A DNA stretch of 64,000 nucleotides from Saccharothrix tamanrassetensis (GCF_014203665.1 NZ_JACHJN010000001.1:372001-436000); one strand, 5' to 3'; shown: positions 1 through 9,148, counted from the first letter of the stretch. Numbers and translations: made by a program. Notes: generated from the sequence alone by a model not told the origin.

Positions 1-191
1 TCGCTGTCGGTCACCTGGTGCGGCGCGCCCACCTTGAGCGTGGCCAGCGGTTTGCCGGCCCCGCCGGACTGCCCCGCGCCGGTGGACGTGCCCCCGCCGC
101 CGCAGGAGGACAGCACGGGCGCGCCGACCGCGGTCACGCCCGCGAGGAGCCCGAGCCTGAACACCGAACGACGATCGAATTCCTGCGCCAC
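1..191 (-). CDS. Tat-exported lipoprotein, N-terminal part only
   Basis: The first 63 codons of a protein that runs off the left edge. It starts with GTG at 191, with GGAGGAAC (193-200, read on the minus strand) as ribosome binding site. The N-terminus carries a twin-arginine motif (RRSVFRLG), a short hydrophobic stretch and a lipobox LSSC with the lipidated Cys at residue 31, followed by a Gly/Ser/Thr-rich tether. The mature part begins KPLATLKVGAPHQVTD, which resembles the first strand of an ABC-transporter solute-binding protein; that reading is inference from a short piece. It lies 85 bp downstream of the flavoprotein gene on the same strand and probably lies outside the biosynthetic cluster. 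Confidence 0.7.
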   Translation of the reverse strand, partial: MAQEFDRRSVFRLGLLAGVTAVGAPVLSSCGGGGTSTGAGQSGGAGKPLATLKVGAPHQVTDS

Positions 192-276
192 TGTTCCTCC
201 AAGATGCCGGTCACGTGGAGCGGTGACTTCGGGAAGACGATCGCCCAGCGGCGTCCGGACCACCGCTCAAAAGGGA

Positions 277-1476
277 TCAACCGGTGGCAGCCGGGCTCGC
301 CATCAACGCCATCAGCTCCGGCGTGTACAGCTCGCGCAGCCCCACGATGCCCGCCACCGCGTCGAAGTACCGGGTGGTCAACTCGGGGCTGGTGCCGACC
401 GCACGCAGCAACGCCCGCCGCTTGTCGCGCGCTTCCGCCTGCGCCACCAGCAGAGTCGCGTGGTAGTTCTCCGTCAGCCGGGCGTCGCGCGCGCGCTCGA
501 ACTCGGCCAGGGCGGCGTCCAGCCGCACCGGGTCGGGCAGCGCGTCGCCCACGGTGTCCGCGAGCAGGTCCGCCTGCATGAAGGCGTCCGTGATGCCGCG
601 CGCGGTCAGGGAGTCCTTGTGGTGGCCCGCGTCCCCGACCAGTGCCCAGCCGGGACCGTGGGCGCGGCGGAAGTAGTTCTGCTGGTCGCCGGTGCCGTTC
701 AGCCTGCCGACCTGTTCGGCGTCCTCGATCTGCGCGTAGAGCTTGGGCGCGTTGGTCCGGACGTTCGCCAGGTAGGAGTCGAACGCGTTGTGGCGGACCT
801 CTTCGAACCGCTGCTGCGGGTGGTACGCGGCGATGAGGACCGCGTCGTCGTTGGTCGGCACCGCCGAGACCCAGCCCGTGTCGCCCTCGTACATCTCGAA
901 GTGCGTCCTGGGTCCGTGCCAGATCGTGTAGTAGGCGCACGTGAGCGGCGGGTGCTCGACGGTCTTCGGCGCGCCGACCAGTTCGGCCACCGTCGACCGC
1001 ATCCCGTCCGCGCCGACGACCAGCGCGGCGTGCTCGTCGACCGGTCCGTCCGGTCCACCGCACCGCACACCGACCACCCGTTCGTCGTTCCACAGCAGGT
1101 CCAGCACCCGGCAGTCGTCGCGGAACTCCGCGCCCGCCGCGACCGCCGCGTCGACCAGGATCGGGTCCAGCACGGACCGGCGCGGCGCGTAGGCCTCGCG
1201 GATGCCGTCGACACCGCTGGCGCAGCCCTCCACCCGGACGTCGCCCAGTTCGTAGACCACGTGGTCCAGGGGCGGGCAGCCGCTGGCCTTCACCGCGTCC
1301 AGCACGCCCCACGCGGCCAGCCGCGCGACACCGGGCTGCTGGATGTAGAGCGTGGAGAGCTTGTCGGCCGGGAACTTCCCCCGGTCCAGCAGCAGGACCC
1401 GGTAGCCCTGCCGGGCGAACCGCAGTGCGGTCGGGGCTCCGCCGCAGCGCGCGCCGACCACGATGACGTCGTACAT
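277..1476 (-). CDS. FAD-dependent oxidoreductase (aromatic monooxygenase / geranylgeranyl-reductase type)
   Basis: A 399-residue flavoprotein. The N-terminus holds a Rossmann dinucleotide motif (VVGARCGGAPTALRFARQGY, residues about 6-25) ending in the acidic LLLDRG that binds the ADP ribose. A second flavin motif, GDAGHHKDSLTARGITDA, lies near residue 280. The architecture is that of group A flavin monooxygenases and their saturating-reductase relatives; no membrane segment is visible. It is the last gene of a minus-strand operon whose previous gene, the decarboxylating KS, ends 6 bp upstream, so a tailoring oxidation or reduction of the polyketide is likely. Substrate and reaction cannot be read from the sequence. 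Confidence 0.8.
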   Translation of the reverse strand: MYDVIVVGARCGGAPTALRFARQGYRVLLLDRGKFPADKLSTLYIQQPGVARLAAWGVLDAVKASGCPPLDHVVYELGDVRVEGCASGVDGIREAYAPRRSVLDPILVDAAVAAGAEFRDDCRVLDLLWNDERVVGVRCGGPDGPVDEHAALVVGADGMRSTVAELVGAPKTVEHPPLTCAYYTIWHGPRTHFEMYEGDTGWVSAVPTNDDAVLIAAYHPQQRFEEVRHNAFDSYLANVRTNAPKLYAQIEDAEQVGRLNGTGDQQNYFRRAHGPGWALVGDAGHHKDSLTARGITDAFMQADLLADTVGDALPDPVRLDAALAEFERARDARLTENYHATLLVAQAEARDKRRALLRAVGTSPELTTRYFDAVAGIVGLRELYTPELMALMASPAATG

Positions 1477-1482
1477 GTTCCC

Positions 1483-2709
1483 TCACCCTCCATCGACGGC
1501 ACGAGCGAAGACGACGGCGGAGTTGATGCCGCCGAAGCCGAAGCCGTTGGACAGCGCGCGACGCAGCCCGGCGGGCTGCGCGACCGCGCCGACGAACCGG
1601 GTGCGGTCGTCGACCGGCCGGTCCAGGTTCACGTTGGGGTGCGCGAAGCCACCGGTCAGCTGGGCGACGGTGGCGACCGCTTCCACCACCCCGGCCGCGC
1701 CGAGGCAGTGCCCGGTCAGGCCCTTGGTCGAGTTCACCCACGGCCGCGCCGGCCCGAAGACCGCGTGCAGCGCGGCGACTTCGGTCTCGTCGCCGAGCCG
1801 GGAAGCGGTGCCGTGCGCGTTGACGTAGTCGATCCCGTCCGGCTCGACCCCGGCCGCCCGCAGCGCGCGGCCCATCACCCTCGCCTCTCCCGCCGCGCTG
1901 GGATCGGCGAGCCGGTTGCCGTCCAGCCCGAGCGCGCAGCCCTCCACGGTCGCGAGGACTTCCGCGCCACGCCGGGCAACCGACTCCGGAGACTCCAGCA
2001 CCAGCGCGGCGGCGGCCTCTCCGGGCACGAAGCCCCGCCGGTCCCGGTCGAACGGCCGGCACGCGGCAGCGGGGTCGCCGTCCGCTTCGGCCAGCGCACC
2101 GAGAACCGCGAAACCCTTGCGGTGCAACGGGGTCATCTCGGTCAGCGCACCCACCAGGACGCAGCAGTCGACCGCGCCGGACGCCACCAGCCGGGTCGCG
2201 TGCACGATCCCGACGTTGCCGCTGGCCGACGCGCCGCCCACGGTGAACCCCTCGCCGGTCGCCGCGAACACCTCGCTGAGGGTGCCGACGTGATCGGTGT
2301 CCCAGGCGTGCAAGGCGAAACGAGCGGGCAGGTACGCCGGGTTGTCCACGAAGGACCTTCCCAGGTCGTACGCGTACCGGGCGGTCAGGTTGTGACCGGC
2401 CACCACCACGCCGATCCGCTCGCCGGGCACCGGGGCCTCCGACAACCGTGCCGCCGTCCACGCCTGCAAGGCCGCGGCGACAGCGGCCTGGACCGGCGGC
2501 GGGGCGCGCCTCGCCGAGCGCAACGCCCTGGCGCGCAACGGTCCTTCGTCGAGCGCGTCCGGGAAGGACCACCCGCTGATCGGCGCACCCAGCCCGTCCT
2601 CGTCGGCGACGATCCCGCTGCGCCCCGCGCGCAGGGCGGCGGTGAACGACGGGACGTCCGCGCCGATCGAGCAGACGATCCCGGTGCCGACCACCGCCGC
2701 CCGGCTCAC
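1483..2709 (-). CDS. Decarboxylating ketosynthase of an HMG-synthase cassette (active-site Cys to Ser)
   Basis: A free-standing ketosynthase-fold protein of 408 residues. The usual nucleophile motif (DTACSS) reads VGGASASG here, so the Cys is replaced by Ser161. Both catalytic histidines remain (NAHGTAS and LTGHCLGAAG). This pattern defines the stand-alone KS of beta-branching cassettes (PksF/CurC/PedM type), which decarboxylates malonyl-ACP to acetyl-ACP for the HMG synthase to use. It starts at GTG 2709 and overlaps the stop of the donor ACP by four bases (GTGA), as expected for a partner pair. With HMG synthase 50841-52073, ECH1 52077-52832 and the ECH2 domain in the large PKS it completes an acetate-type branch set. 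A chain-length factor of a type II PKS was considered, but no KS-alpha partner or aromatase is present. Confidence 0.88.
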   Translation of the reverse strand: MSRAAVVGTGIVCSIGADVPSFTAALRAGRSGIVADEDGLGAPISGWSFPDALDEGPLRARALRSARRAPPPVQAAVAAALQAWTAARLSEAPVPGERIGVVVAGHNLTARYAYDLGRSFVDNPAYLPARFALHAWDTDHVGTLSEVFAATGEGFTVGGASASGNVGIVHATRLVASGAVDCCVLVGALTEMTPLHRKGFAVLGALAEADGDPAAACRPFDRDRRGFVPGEAAAALVLESPESVARRGAEVLATVEGCALGLDGNRLADPSAAGEARVMGRALRAAGVEPDGIDYVNAHGTASRLGDETEVAALHAVFGPARPWVNSTKGLTGHCLGAAGVVEAVATVAQLTGGFAHPNVNLDRPVDDRTRFVGAVAQPAGLRRALSNGFGFGGINSAVVFARAVDGG

Positions 2710-2936
2710 ACGTGCTTCCGGAGCAGGTCGACGATCGCGTCGATGTTGTTGACGTCGCGGAACTCGCCGATCGGCACCACGATCCCCAACCGCTCCATCG
2801 CCAGGGTCACCACCTCGGCGCGGTCGATGCTGGTGCAGCCCAGGTCGGCCAGCGAACGGCCCGCGGTGACCTGCTCGGGGTCGACCTCCGGCACGACCTC
2901 GATCAGGCTGTCCTTGACCGCGTCGAAGACCGTCAC
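2706..2936 (-). CDS. Free-standing donor acyl carrier protein of the acetate-type beta-branch set
   Basis: A 76-residue ACP starting at GTG 2936, which overlaps the stop of the halogenase gene (GTGA). The phosphopantetheine site is [13 protein letters not shown], with Cys-Thr in place of the usual Leu-Asp before the Ser. The DRAEVV signature after the Ser is typical of the discrete donor ACPs (AcpK/PksG-partner type) that present acetyl groups to HMG synthases. It is translationally coupled on both sides, to the halogenase and to the decarboxylating KS, which fits a role in carrying malonyl then acetyl to HMG synthase 50841-52073. The pairing with that synthase rather than the one at 20484-21722 is inferred from gene neighbours. 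Confidence 0.87.
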   Translation of the reverse strand: MTVFDAVKDSLIEVVPEVDPEQVTAGRSLADLGCTSIDRAEVVTLAMERLGIVVPIGEFRDVNNIDAIVDLLRKHV

Positions 2937-3895
2937 GCCCCCGACACCCCCGCCCCCGGACGGACCCGGCGGGTGAACGGGTGGCCGAGCGTGGTCTCGG
3001 TGGCCATCCGGTTGGCCGGGTTGTCGTTGTCCCCGCAGACCAGCACGGAACCCCACCGCTCCAGCGACACCGTGCCGCCGTACTCCTCGATGACCTCGGT
3101 GTCCGGGTAGACGTCGACCGACGTGGGCACGTACCGGCCGGCGAAGCCGAGCCGCATCTCCTCGGTGCGGCCGGCGTGCGGCAGCGACGCGTGCATCAGC
3201 GTCGACCAGAACATGATCGCCTGGCCGGGGCGCATCACCATGGACACGGCCTTGGACTCGTCCGGCTTCCAGTCCGGGTCGACCTGGAGCTCGCGGTAGT
3301 CGTAGCCGAAGAAGCCGCGCCGGACGCCGTCCTTCTCCTTCGAGTTGATGTTGTCCGGGTCGTAGTGCATCTTCTTGGTCTCGTCGTAGAACATCGTCTG
3401 GTGGGTGCCCGGGATGAACTGGAGGCACCCGGTCTCCTCGTTCGCCTCGGTGAACGCGGTCCACACGGTCAGCGTGCCGCCGAAGTCCTCGGCGTCGCCG
3501 GGCCACAGGATCTGCGGCTTGCCCGAGGCGTTGGCGAACGTGTCGGCCTGGTGCCAGTCGGTGCCCTCGTCGCCGGGGTACTTCGGGAAGAACTCCGAGC
3601 GCCAGCACTGCACGTTCGGCCCGAGCACGCTCGCGACCCGGTCCACGACCCGCGGGTGGCAGATGTGGTCGGCCAGGAACCCGTTGTCCAGGTGCCGGTC
3701 GTAGTTGGAGATGTTGGTGTTGCCGGACTCGGCCGCCTCGTCCTGGTAGACCGCGTGCGTGCGGTCCAGCAGCCGCAGGCGTTCCCGGCGCCACCGGGCT
3801 TTCATCTCGTCGACCTCGTACACCGTGAACGGACCGAAGTACCCGTTCCGGTGGAAGTCGGCCAGCTCCTGCGCACTGAGCGAGAAGTCGTCCAT
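2933..3895 (-). CDS. syrB2-like: SyrB2-type Fe(II)/2-oxoglutarate-dependent halogenase (chlorinates PCP-bound L-threonine)
   Basis: A 320-residue member of the phytanoyl-CoA dioxygenase fold, very close to SyrB2 in length and motifs. The iron-binding triad reads TDWHQADTF: His115 and His235 ([10 protein letters not shown]) are kept, but the carboxylate is Ala117. This opens a coordination site for chloride and separates halogenases from hydroxylases. Arg254 in FAGRYVP matches the 2-oxoglutarate-binding Arg of the family. SyrB2 chlorinates the methyl group of L-Thr bound to the SyrB1 carrier; here the gene just upstream (1 bp gap) is a Thr-coding A-PCP, so 4-chloro-L-threonine is the expected product. 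The start at ATG 3895 has a clear AGGAGG. The number of chlorinations cannot be read from sequence. Confidence 0.94.
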   Translation of the reverse strand: MDDFSLSAQELADFHRNGYFGPFTVYEVDEMKARWRRERLRLLDRTHAVYQDEAAESGNTNISNYDRHLDNGFLADHICHPRVVDRVASVLGPNVQCWRSEFFPKYPGDEGTDWHQADTFANASGKPQILWPGDAEDFGGTLTVWTAFTEANEETGCLQFIPGTHQTMFYDETKKMHYDPDNINSKEKDGVRRGFFGYDYRELQVDPDWKPDESKAVSMVMRPGQAIMFWSTLMHASLPHAGRTEEMRLGFAGRYVPTSVDVYPDTEVIEEYGGTVSLERWGSVLVCGDNDNPANRMATETTLGHPFTRRVRPGAGVSGA

Positions 3896-3896
3896 G

Positions 3897-5693
3897 TCAG
3901 CCTCCTACTTCCTGAAGGGCACCGTCCCGGCGCATGGCCCCGGCCACGTCGGCGAGGCAGGTGATCGTGGGTTCGTCCAGCTCGCCACCGGTCAGGGCGC
4001 AGCCGAAGCGGTCGTTGACCATCGCGATGATCCGGGTCAGCGCCAGCGACGTGGCGCCGAAGTCGAACAGGTCGCCGTCCACCGGGACGTCCCGGCGCAG
4101 CACCTCGTCCGCGATCGCCTTGACCGCGAGCAGCGCGGACCCGTCGGTGGGGCCCGCGCCCGGCGCGGGCGCGGAGGTCAGCTCGCGCAGCGCGTCGAGG
4201 TCCGCCTTGCCCTGCGCGGTCATCGGCACGTCGGCCACCACGTGGAAGGCCGACGGGCGCAGGTACCCGGGCAGGTCGGCGACCGCCTCGGCGAGCAGCG
4301 CCTCGGTCACCTCGGCGACGTCCCGGCCGGGCGGCGGCGCGACGTAGGCCACCAGCCGCACGTCGCCCTCGCCGAAGTCCTGGGCGGTCACCACGGCGGT
4401 ACCGACGGCGGGGTGCGCCAGCAGCCGGGTCTCCACCTCGCCGGGCTCGACCCGGTAGCCGCGCACCTTGAGCTGGCGGTCGATGCGGCCCAGGTAGACC
4501 AGCTCGCCGTCGCGCACCGCGGCGCGGTCGCCGGACCGGTACCACCGCTCGCCGTCGATCTCGACGAACCGCTCGGCGGTCAGCTCGGGGCGGTCGAGGT
4601 AGCCGCGCGCCACTCCCGTGCCGGCGACGTACAGCTCACCGGGTTCACCGTCCGGAACGGGTCGTCCGGCCTCGTCCCGGACCTCCACCCGCACACCGGG
4701 CAGTGCCCGGCCGATCGGGCTGACCGACGGGTTCTCCAGGTCCGCGGCGGTGATCCGGCGGTACGTGCCGTGCACCGTGATCTCGGTGATGCCGTACATG
4801 TTGACCAGCCGGGGCGACTCGTCGCCGCGCCGGGCGAACCACGGGGCGAGCACCGGCACGTCCAGCCGTTCGCCGCCGAACACCACCAGGCGCAGCGCGA
4901 GTTCGACCGGGGCGGGTGCCGCCAGGTCCGCGGCGATCAACTGGCGGAACGCGGACGGCGTCTGGTTGAGCACGGTGACCCGTTCCCGGCGCAGCAGCTC
5001 CAGGAACAGCGCCGGCCTGCGCGTCACGTCGGCGGGCACGACCACCAGCCGGCCGCCGAACAGCAGCGCGCCCCACAGCTCCCACACCGAGAAGTCGAAG
5101 CCGGCGGAGTGGAACAGCGTCCACACGTCCAGGTCGTCGAACTCGAACAGCCTGCCCGACTCCCGGAGCAGCGCCACCGCGCTCCGGTGCTCGACCTCGA
5201 CCCCCTTGGGCGTGCCGGTCGAACCGGAGGTGTAGATGACGTAGGCCGGATCGCCGGGTCGGGAAGTGGCGGTCGGGCCGCCGTTCACCACCGGATCGCC
5301 GTCCTCGTCGGCGTCGGCCCACAGCACCGGCCCGGACCACTCGGCGAACGCGTCGGCGGTGCGGGTCACCGCCACGGTCAGCGGCACCCCGCTGTCGGTC
5401 AGCACGTCCGTGATCCGCTTGGCCGGGTGGTCGGGGTCGACCGGCACGTACGCGCCGCCGGCCTTGAGCACGGCGAGGATCGCGACGACCAGGTCCGCCG
5501 ACCGGTCGACGACGACACCGACGCGCACCCCCCTGGACACCCCGCACCGGCGCAGCCGGGTGGACAGCGCGGTGGCCCGGACGTCCAGTTCGCCGTAGGT
5601 GACGTGTTCCGACCCGCAACTCACCGCGACCCGGTCGGGGACCTCGGCGGCCCGTTTCGCGAACGCGGTGTGCAGGCACTCGGTGACGGCCAT
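3897..5693 (-). CDS. syrB1-like: Stand-alone adenylation-PCP didomain activating L-threonine (SyrB1-type)
   Basis: A 598-residue adenylation domain followed by a carrier domain. Core motifs are clear: [11 protein letters not shown] (A3), [10 protein letters not shown] (A4), [11 protein letters not shown] (A5), GDRAAVRDG (A7) and the late-motif Lys near GKADLDAL. Reading the ten binding-pocket positions by eye gives D-F-W-N-V-G-M-V-H-K, which is the threonine code. The PCP site is [12 protein letters not shown] near residue 560. There is no condensation domain, so the amino acid must be handed on by a separate enzyme. The adjacent SyrB2-like halogenase and the SyrC-like shuttle at 19408-20487 make this the loading and halogenation platform. 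A substrate other than Thr is unlikely given the full code match. Confidence 0.93.
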   Translation of the reverse strand: MAVTECLHTAFAKRAAEVPDRVAVSCGSEHVTYGELDVRATALSTRLRRCGVSRGVRVGVVVDRSADLVVAILAVLKAGGAYVPVDPDHPAKRITDVLTDSGVPLTVAVTRTADAFAEWSGPVLWADADEDGDPVVNGGPTATSRPGDPAYVIYTSGSTGTPKGVEVEHRSAVALLRESGRLFEFDDLDVWTLFHSAGFDFSVWELWGALLFGGRLVVVPADVTRRPALFLELLRRERVTVLNQTPSAFRQLIAADLAAPAPVELALRLVVFGGERLDVPVLAPWFARRGDESPRLVNMYGITEITVHGTYRRITAADLENPSVSPIGRALPGVRVEVRDEAGRPVPDGEPGELYVAGTGVARGYLDRPELTAERFVEIDGERWYRSGDRAAVRDGELVYLGRIDRQLKVRGYRVEPGEVETRLLAHPAVGTAVVTAQDFGEGDVRLVAYVAPPPGRDVAEVTEALLAEAVADLPGYLRPSAFHVVADVPMTAQGKADLDALRELTSAPAPGAGPTDGSALLAVKAIADEVLRRDVPVDGDLFDFGATSLALTRIIAMVNDRFGCALTGGELDEPTITCLADVAGAMRRDGALQEVGG

Positions 5694-5696
5694 GCC

Positions 5697-6641
5697 TCAG
5701 TCCCCCGTCTTGGTGGCGTACATGCCCCAGTGCTGCGGCGTGAGGGCCATGTCGGCCAGGCTGCCCTGGACGAACATGCGGTCCCAGCCGCCGCCGCCCT
5801 TCTCGTCCGGGATCCACTGCTTGGTGAAGACCTCGCGGGTTTCCGGGTCGCTCATCGCCCGCACGCCCATCAGCGTGTAGTAGGAGCTCAGCGACTTGAG
5901 GTGGATGAAGTGGTGGATGCGGTCGGACTGGCCGAACGCCTCCTCGTACAGGAAGATCGTGGCGTGCCCGGCGAGGGCCTTGTTCCAGCTCTCGCACAGC
6001 GCGCGGGAGAACGCCCGCCCCTCGGCGCGGAACTCGTACTTCAGCTCGCCGACGCGGTGCATCACGATGCCGGAGTTCGCGGAGTGGAGCTGCTGCTCGA
6101 CCGGGACGACCGTCTGCTGCTGCGCGACCGGCACGGTGAACGTGGCCGGGCCGTCGGCGTCGGTGCTCACGCCGTCCGGAGTGGACTCGCTGGTGCCGTA
6201 CATGCCGAAGGCGGACGGGATGAGCACCGTCTCGTGCAGCGCGCCGTCCAGGAACAGCCGGTCCCACGAGCCGCCACCGCGTTCCGCCGGGATGCGCTGC
6301 TTCATGATGATGTCCCGCCACCCGGTGTCCTGGGTGCCCATCCGGATGAGCGTCTCGTAGGCGTGCAACGACTTGATGTGCAGCAGCCAGTGCAGCCGGT
6401 CCTTGGTGCCGAACGTCTCCTCGTACACGAACACGCTGACGATTCCCGCGTAGTTCGTGTTGATGTAGTCGGAGAGCTCGCGGGCGAACTGGCGTCCTTC
6501 GGAGCGGAACTCGGCGCGCAGCTGGCCGACCCGCTCGACGATGACGCCCGCGTTGCCCGAGTGCAGGATGGCGTCGCGGGCGAGCGACGTCTGGTCCTGC
6601 GCCGTCGGCAGGGCGAACGGCGGGCTCGATGTCGCGGTCAT
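5697..6641 (-). CDS. Two-repeat protein of unknown function, paralogue of 49970-50848
   Basis: A 314-residue protein with no signal or membrane segment. It contains two copies of one domain of about 130 residues (roughly 27-155 and 180-310). Each copy shows EGRxF, then YEExFGxxDRxHxxIHLKS, then GGGxWDRxFxxGxL. The histidine/aromatic pattern and size suggest an antibody-biosynthesis-monooxygenase-like or dimeric alpha-beta barrel fold, but this is a guess and I do not recognise a characterised member. A paralogue with the same duplication is the first gene of the plus-strand operon at 49970. Both are preceded by the cluster's 16-bp operator and a -10 box, so it is co-regulated with the assembly line. 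Start ATG 6641 has GAAGGAG upstream. Confidence 0.72.
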   Translation of the reverse strand: MTATSSPPFALPTAQDQTSLARDAILHSGNAGVIVERVGQLRAEFRSEGRQFARELSDYINTNYAGIVSVFVYEETFGTKDRLHWLLHIKSLHAYETLIRMGTQDTGWRDIIMKQRIPAERGGGSWDRLFLDGALHETVLIPSAFGMYGTSESTPDGVSTDADGPATFTVPVAQQQTVVPVEQQLHSANSGIVMHRVGELKYEFRAEGRAFSRALCESWNKALAGHATIFLYEEAFGQSDRIHHFIHLKSLSSYYTLMGVRAMSDPETREVFTKQWIPDEKGGGGWDRMFVQGSLADMALTPQHWGMYATKTGD

Positions 6642-6683
6642 CGCGGACTCCTTCGCTGGGTCTGGTTCGACGGGCGCCCGGCC

Positions 6684-6727
6684 ACGCTAGCCACGCCCCG
6701 GTTCCTCGTTCTGCTCATTACTGGTCA
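6684..6727 (-). promoter_or_regulatory. Crp-type operator and -10 box for the 6641-to-277 operon
   Basis: A dyad TGCTCATTACTGGTCA lies at 6712-6727 (TGCTCA, 4 bp, TGGTCA), overlapping the stop codon of the AT-ER gene. On the minus strand it is followed after 22 bp by TAGCGT (6684-6689). The same order and spacing occur at 9126-9169 and 49264-49306. One half-site departs from the consensus TGAGCA at two positions. Confidence 0.6.
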
Positions 6728-8916
6728 CTCCGTCGGCTCGCGACGATGTCCGCCGCCCGGCGCATCAACAGCTCGGCGATCACGTCCACGTGCCGCAGCC
6801 GCCAGTCGGCCAGCTCGGTGCCGTGCACGAGGCGGTTGAACGCCCCGATCGCGGGTCCGGTGTGGACCTGGAAGTTCGCCCGCTCCTCCGCATCGCCGCG
6901 CAGGGCGGCACCGGTGGTGTGCGCGAAGTACCAGCGGAACGCCAACGCCATGCGGCGCTTGGCGTCGGCGTCCGCCACCAGCCCGGCCCGACCGGTGTCG
7001 CGGTAGTGCCGTTCGGTGTCGCGCCACACCTCGTCGAACGGCTTGCGGAACGTGGTGCGCTCGATGCCCCGCCTGGTCGGCTCGGGCACCTCGTCCCAGC
7101 CGCCGTAGCGCTGGTACACCTGGAGGAGCTGGTTGGCGCGGGCGGCGAACATGGTGCCCCGGCGCAGGACCTGCACGCGGGAGCCGAACTCGAACATGTC
7201 GCCCGCCGGGGCGTAGGCGGTGTCCTGGACGCCCGCCTGCGCCAGCATGTCCTTGACCTCGTCGGACGTGCCGGCTTCCGGGGTGCACTGGTTGATCGAC
7301 CCCGTGACGACGAAGTCCGCGCCGAGCACGAACGCGGCGGCGATGGCGTGCGGTGTGCCGAGTCCACCCGCCGCGCCCACCCGGACCGGCTTCGGGTACG
7401 GGTACCGGTCGCGCAGCAGCACCATGTCGGGGATCAGGGTGACGGCGTTGCGCGCGTCGGTGTGGCCGGCCGAGTCGGCTTCGGCGCAGAGGTCGCCGGC
7501 GACCGGTAGCCGTGCCGCCGCGCGGGCCTCCTCGGCGGTGAGCCCACCTCGGGCGACCAGCTCGTCCAGCACCTCCCGCGGCGGTGGGCGCAGGAACGCC
7601 TCGGCGACCTCGGGCCGGGACACCTTGGCCAGCACGTGCCTGGTCGCGGTGGGCGTGCCGTCGGGTGCGGTGTACGCGCCGGCGAACCGGAAGCGCACCA
7701 GCGGTGCGGTGATGCCCGTGTAGCCGGCGGCTTCGACGTAGCGGACGTCGTGGCGGACGTACAGGTCGGCGAGTCGGGCTTCGAGGGCCGGGTTGTCCGG
7801 CATCGCGAGCAGGTTCATGCCGAACCGGCCCGGACCGGGGTCCGCGGTGAGCTCCCGCAGCACGGTCGCCACCTCGTCGAACCCGAGGCCCCCGGCGCCG
7901 AAGAAGCCGAGGAGGCCCGCCTTGCCCATCCGGGCGACGAGGTCGACGGAGCTGATGCCGTGGTACATGGAACCCGCCAGGTAGGCCCGGTTCACGCCGT
8001 AGTCGGCGCGGAAGGCGGCGCTGCCCAGGCTCTCCGGGGTGACCGTCCGTTCGGGAACGGGCGGAGCCGCTGCCAGTACGGGACGCCAGAGGCCTGCCAG
8101 CACCTTGCCGGGCCCCAGTTCGCGGACCTCCCGCACGTCGTGGTCGACCAGGTACCGCATGGTCTCGCGCCATCGGACCGGCGTGCGCACCTGCAACGCC
8201 AGCAGGTGCCCGATCAGGGCCGGGTCGTGGGGGCGCGCGGTCACGTTCGAGATCACCGGGACGCGCGGCGGCGCGAACCGGACGTCCGCCAGCACGTCCT
8301 CGAACTCCCGCGCGGCCGGGAGCATGTAGCGGGAGTGGAACGGAGCCGCGACCGCCAGCGGCACGCACCGGCCCGCGCCGGCGGCCCTGATGGCTTTCGC
8401 GGCCGTGGTCAACGAGTCGTCGGGACCGGCCAGGACGACCTGGTCGTCAGCGTTGTCGTTGGCGATGTCCACGTCGGTCAGGCCCGCGTCGGCCAGCAGT
8501 CCCGGCAGCACGGAGAGATCCGGGCCGAGGACGGCGACCATGCCGCCGGCGACCGTGGTCCGGGCCATCACGTCGCCGCGGCGGCACACCAGCGCCAGTG
8601 CCGTCCCGAAGTCCAGGCACCCGGCCGCGAACAGGGCGTTGTACTCGCCGAGGCTGTGCCCGGCCAGGAAGTCCGGCGGACCTTCGTCGTGGACGGCCAG
8701 ATAGCTCAGCGCGTTCACCACGAACAGGGCGGGCTGCACGTAACGGGTGTCCCGGAGCGCGCTCTCCGAGGCGCACAGCTCGGCCACCGGCACACCGATG
8801 ACCCGGTCGGCGACCGCGCACAGGTCGGGGAAGCGGTCGAACAGGTCGCCGCCCATCCCCTTGCGCTGTGCGCCCTGACCGGGGAACACCCACGCGGACT
8901 TCGGTTTCGCGGACAC
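6718..8916 (-). CDS. lnmG-like: Trans-acting acyltransferase fused to FMN enoylreductase (AT-ER, LnmG-type)
   Basis: A 732-residue fusion. The first 280 residues are a malonyl-CoA:ACP acyltransferase, with FPGQGAQRKGMGG, the nucleophile motif GHSLGEYNAL and a downstream catalytic His in APFHSRYM. The rest is a PfaD-type, FMN-dependent enoylreductase (GFFGAGGLGFDEV; GADFVVTGSINQCTPEAGTS; the RGTMFAARANQLLQVY tail). It supplies malonyl units in trans, since none of the PKS modules here has an integrated AT domain, and may reduce an enoyl intermediate. A second AT-ER of identical layout is at 52834-55089. Start is GTG 8916. The gene diverges from the NRPS across the repeat array at 8957-9148. 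Confidence 0.93.
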   Translation of the reverse strand: MSAKPKSAWVFPGQGAQRKGMGGDLFDRFPDLCAVADRVIGVPVAELCASESALRDTRYVQPALFVVNALSYLAVHDEGPPDFLAGHSLGEYNALFAAGCLDFGTALALVCRRGDVMARTTVAGGMVAVLGPDLSVLPGLLADAGLTDVDIANDNADDQVVLAGPDDSLTTAAKAIRAAGAGRCVPLAVAAPFHSRYMLPAAREFEDVLADVRFAPPRVPVISNVTARPHDPALIGHLLALQVRTPVRWRETMRYLVDHDVREVRELGPGKVLAGLWRPVLAAAPPVPERTVTPESLGSAAFRADYGVNRAYLAGSMYHGISSVDLVARMGKAGLLGFFGAGGLGFDEVATVLRELTADPGPGRFGMNLLAMPDNPALEARLADLYVRHDVRYVEAAGYTGITAPLVRFRFAGAYTAPDGTPTATRHVLAKVSRPEVAEAFLRPPPREVLDELVARGGLTAEEARAAARLPVAGDLCAEADSAGHTDARNAVTLIPDMVLLRDRYPYPKPVRVGAAGGLGTPHAIAAAFVLGADFVVTGSINQCTPEAGTSDEVKDMLAQAGVQDTAYAPAGDMFEFGSRVQVLRRGTMFAARANQLLQVYQRYGGWDEVPEPTRRGIERTTFRKPFDEVWRDTERHYRDTGRAGLVADADAKRRMALAFRWYFAHTTGAALRGDAEERANFQVHTGPAIGAFNRLVHGTELADWRLRHVDVIAELLMRRAADIVASRRSDQ

Positions 8917-8949
8917 ACCTCACTGTCCGACCGCGACCGGCCCGGCTGC

Positions 8950-8965
8950 TGCCCAGAGTTGAGCA
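8950..8965. promoter_or_regulatory. Crp-type operator at the left end of the repeat array
   Basis: The dyad TGCCCAGAGTTGAGCA is identical to the copy at 9126-9141, exactly 176 bp (11 x 16) away. It lies 34 bp upstream of the AT-ER start. No good -10 box sits at the 21-22 bp spacing seen elsewhere (GACAGT at 8922-8927 would leave almost no leader), so its role for the AT-ER gene is uncertain. Confidence 0.5.
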
Positions 8966-9148
8966 TGGCCGGCGTCGGGCAATCCCGGAGCCGAGCGTGC
9001 CCCGAGTCGGGCACGCCCGGGGTTGAGCGTGCCCGGAGTCGAGCGTGCCCGGAGTCGGGCACGCCCGGGGTTGAGCGTGCCCGGGGTTGAGCATGGCCGG
9101 AGTTGAGCATGGCCGGCGTCGAGCATGCCCAGAGTTGAGCAGCACAGC
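8957..9148. repeat. Tandem array of twelve 16-bp repeats in the divergent promoter region
   Basis: Twelve head-to-tail units of exactly 16 bp fill the intergenic region, with consensus RGTYGAGCRTGCCCGG. Unit starts are 8957, 8973, 8989, 9005, 9021, 9037, 9053, 9069, 9085, 9101, 9117 and 9133. Each unit junction forms a more or less degenerate version of the cluster's operator dyad (TGCYCR-N4-YGRGCA). The copies at 8950 and 9126 are near-perfect, and the junction at 9046-9061 is a perfect dyad of the variant TGCCCG-N4-CGGGCA. The array therefore looks like a multiplied transcription-factor site, not a coding repeat or a CRISPR array. The remainder of 8917-9204 holds only the NRPS promoter and leader. 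Confidence 0.92.

Noticed and set aside
1483..2936. Type II PKS KS/chain-length factor with ACP
   Set aside because: The KS has Ser in place of Cys and no KS-alpha partner, cyclase or ketoreductase is present. Context and the DRAEVV-type ACP fit an HMG-synthase cassette.
34..2976. 980-codon open frame on the plus strand at the left end
   Set aside because: It lies opposite four overlapping minus-strand genes with clear motifs. Its composition is typical of antisense frames in GC-rich DNA.
2933..3895. Phytanoyl-CoA-type hydroxylase
   Set aside because: The metal-binding carboxylate is Ala (HQA), as in SyrB2. The next gene is a Thr A-PCP, the known partner type.
8957..9148. CRISPR array or coding repeat protein
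   Set aside because: Units are only 16 bp with no spacers and no cas genes nearby. Frames across it on either strand are compositional artefacts, and the units match the operator dyad found at other promoters.
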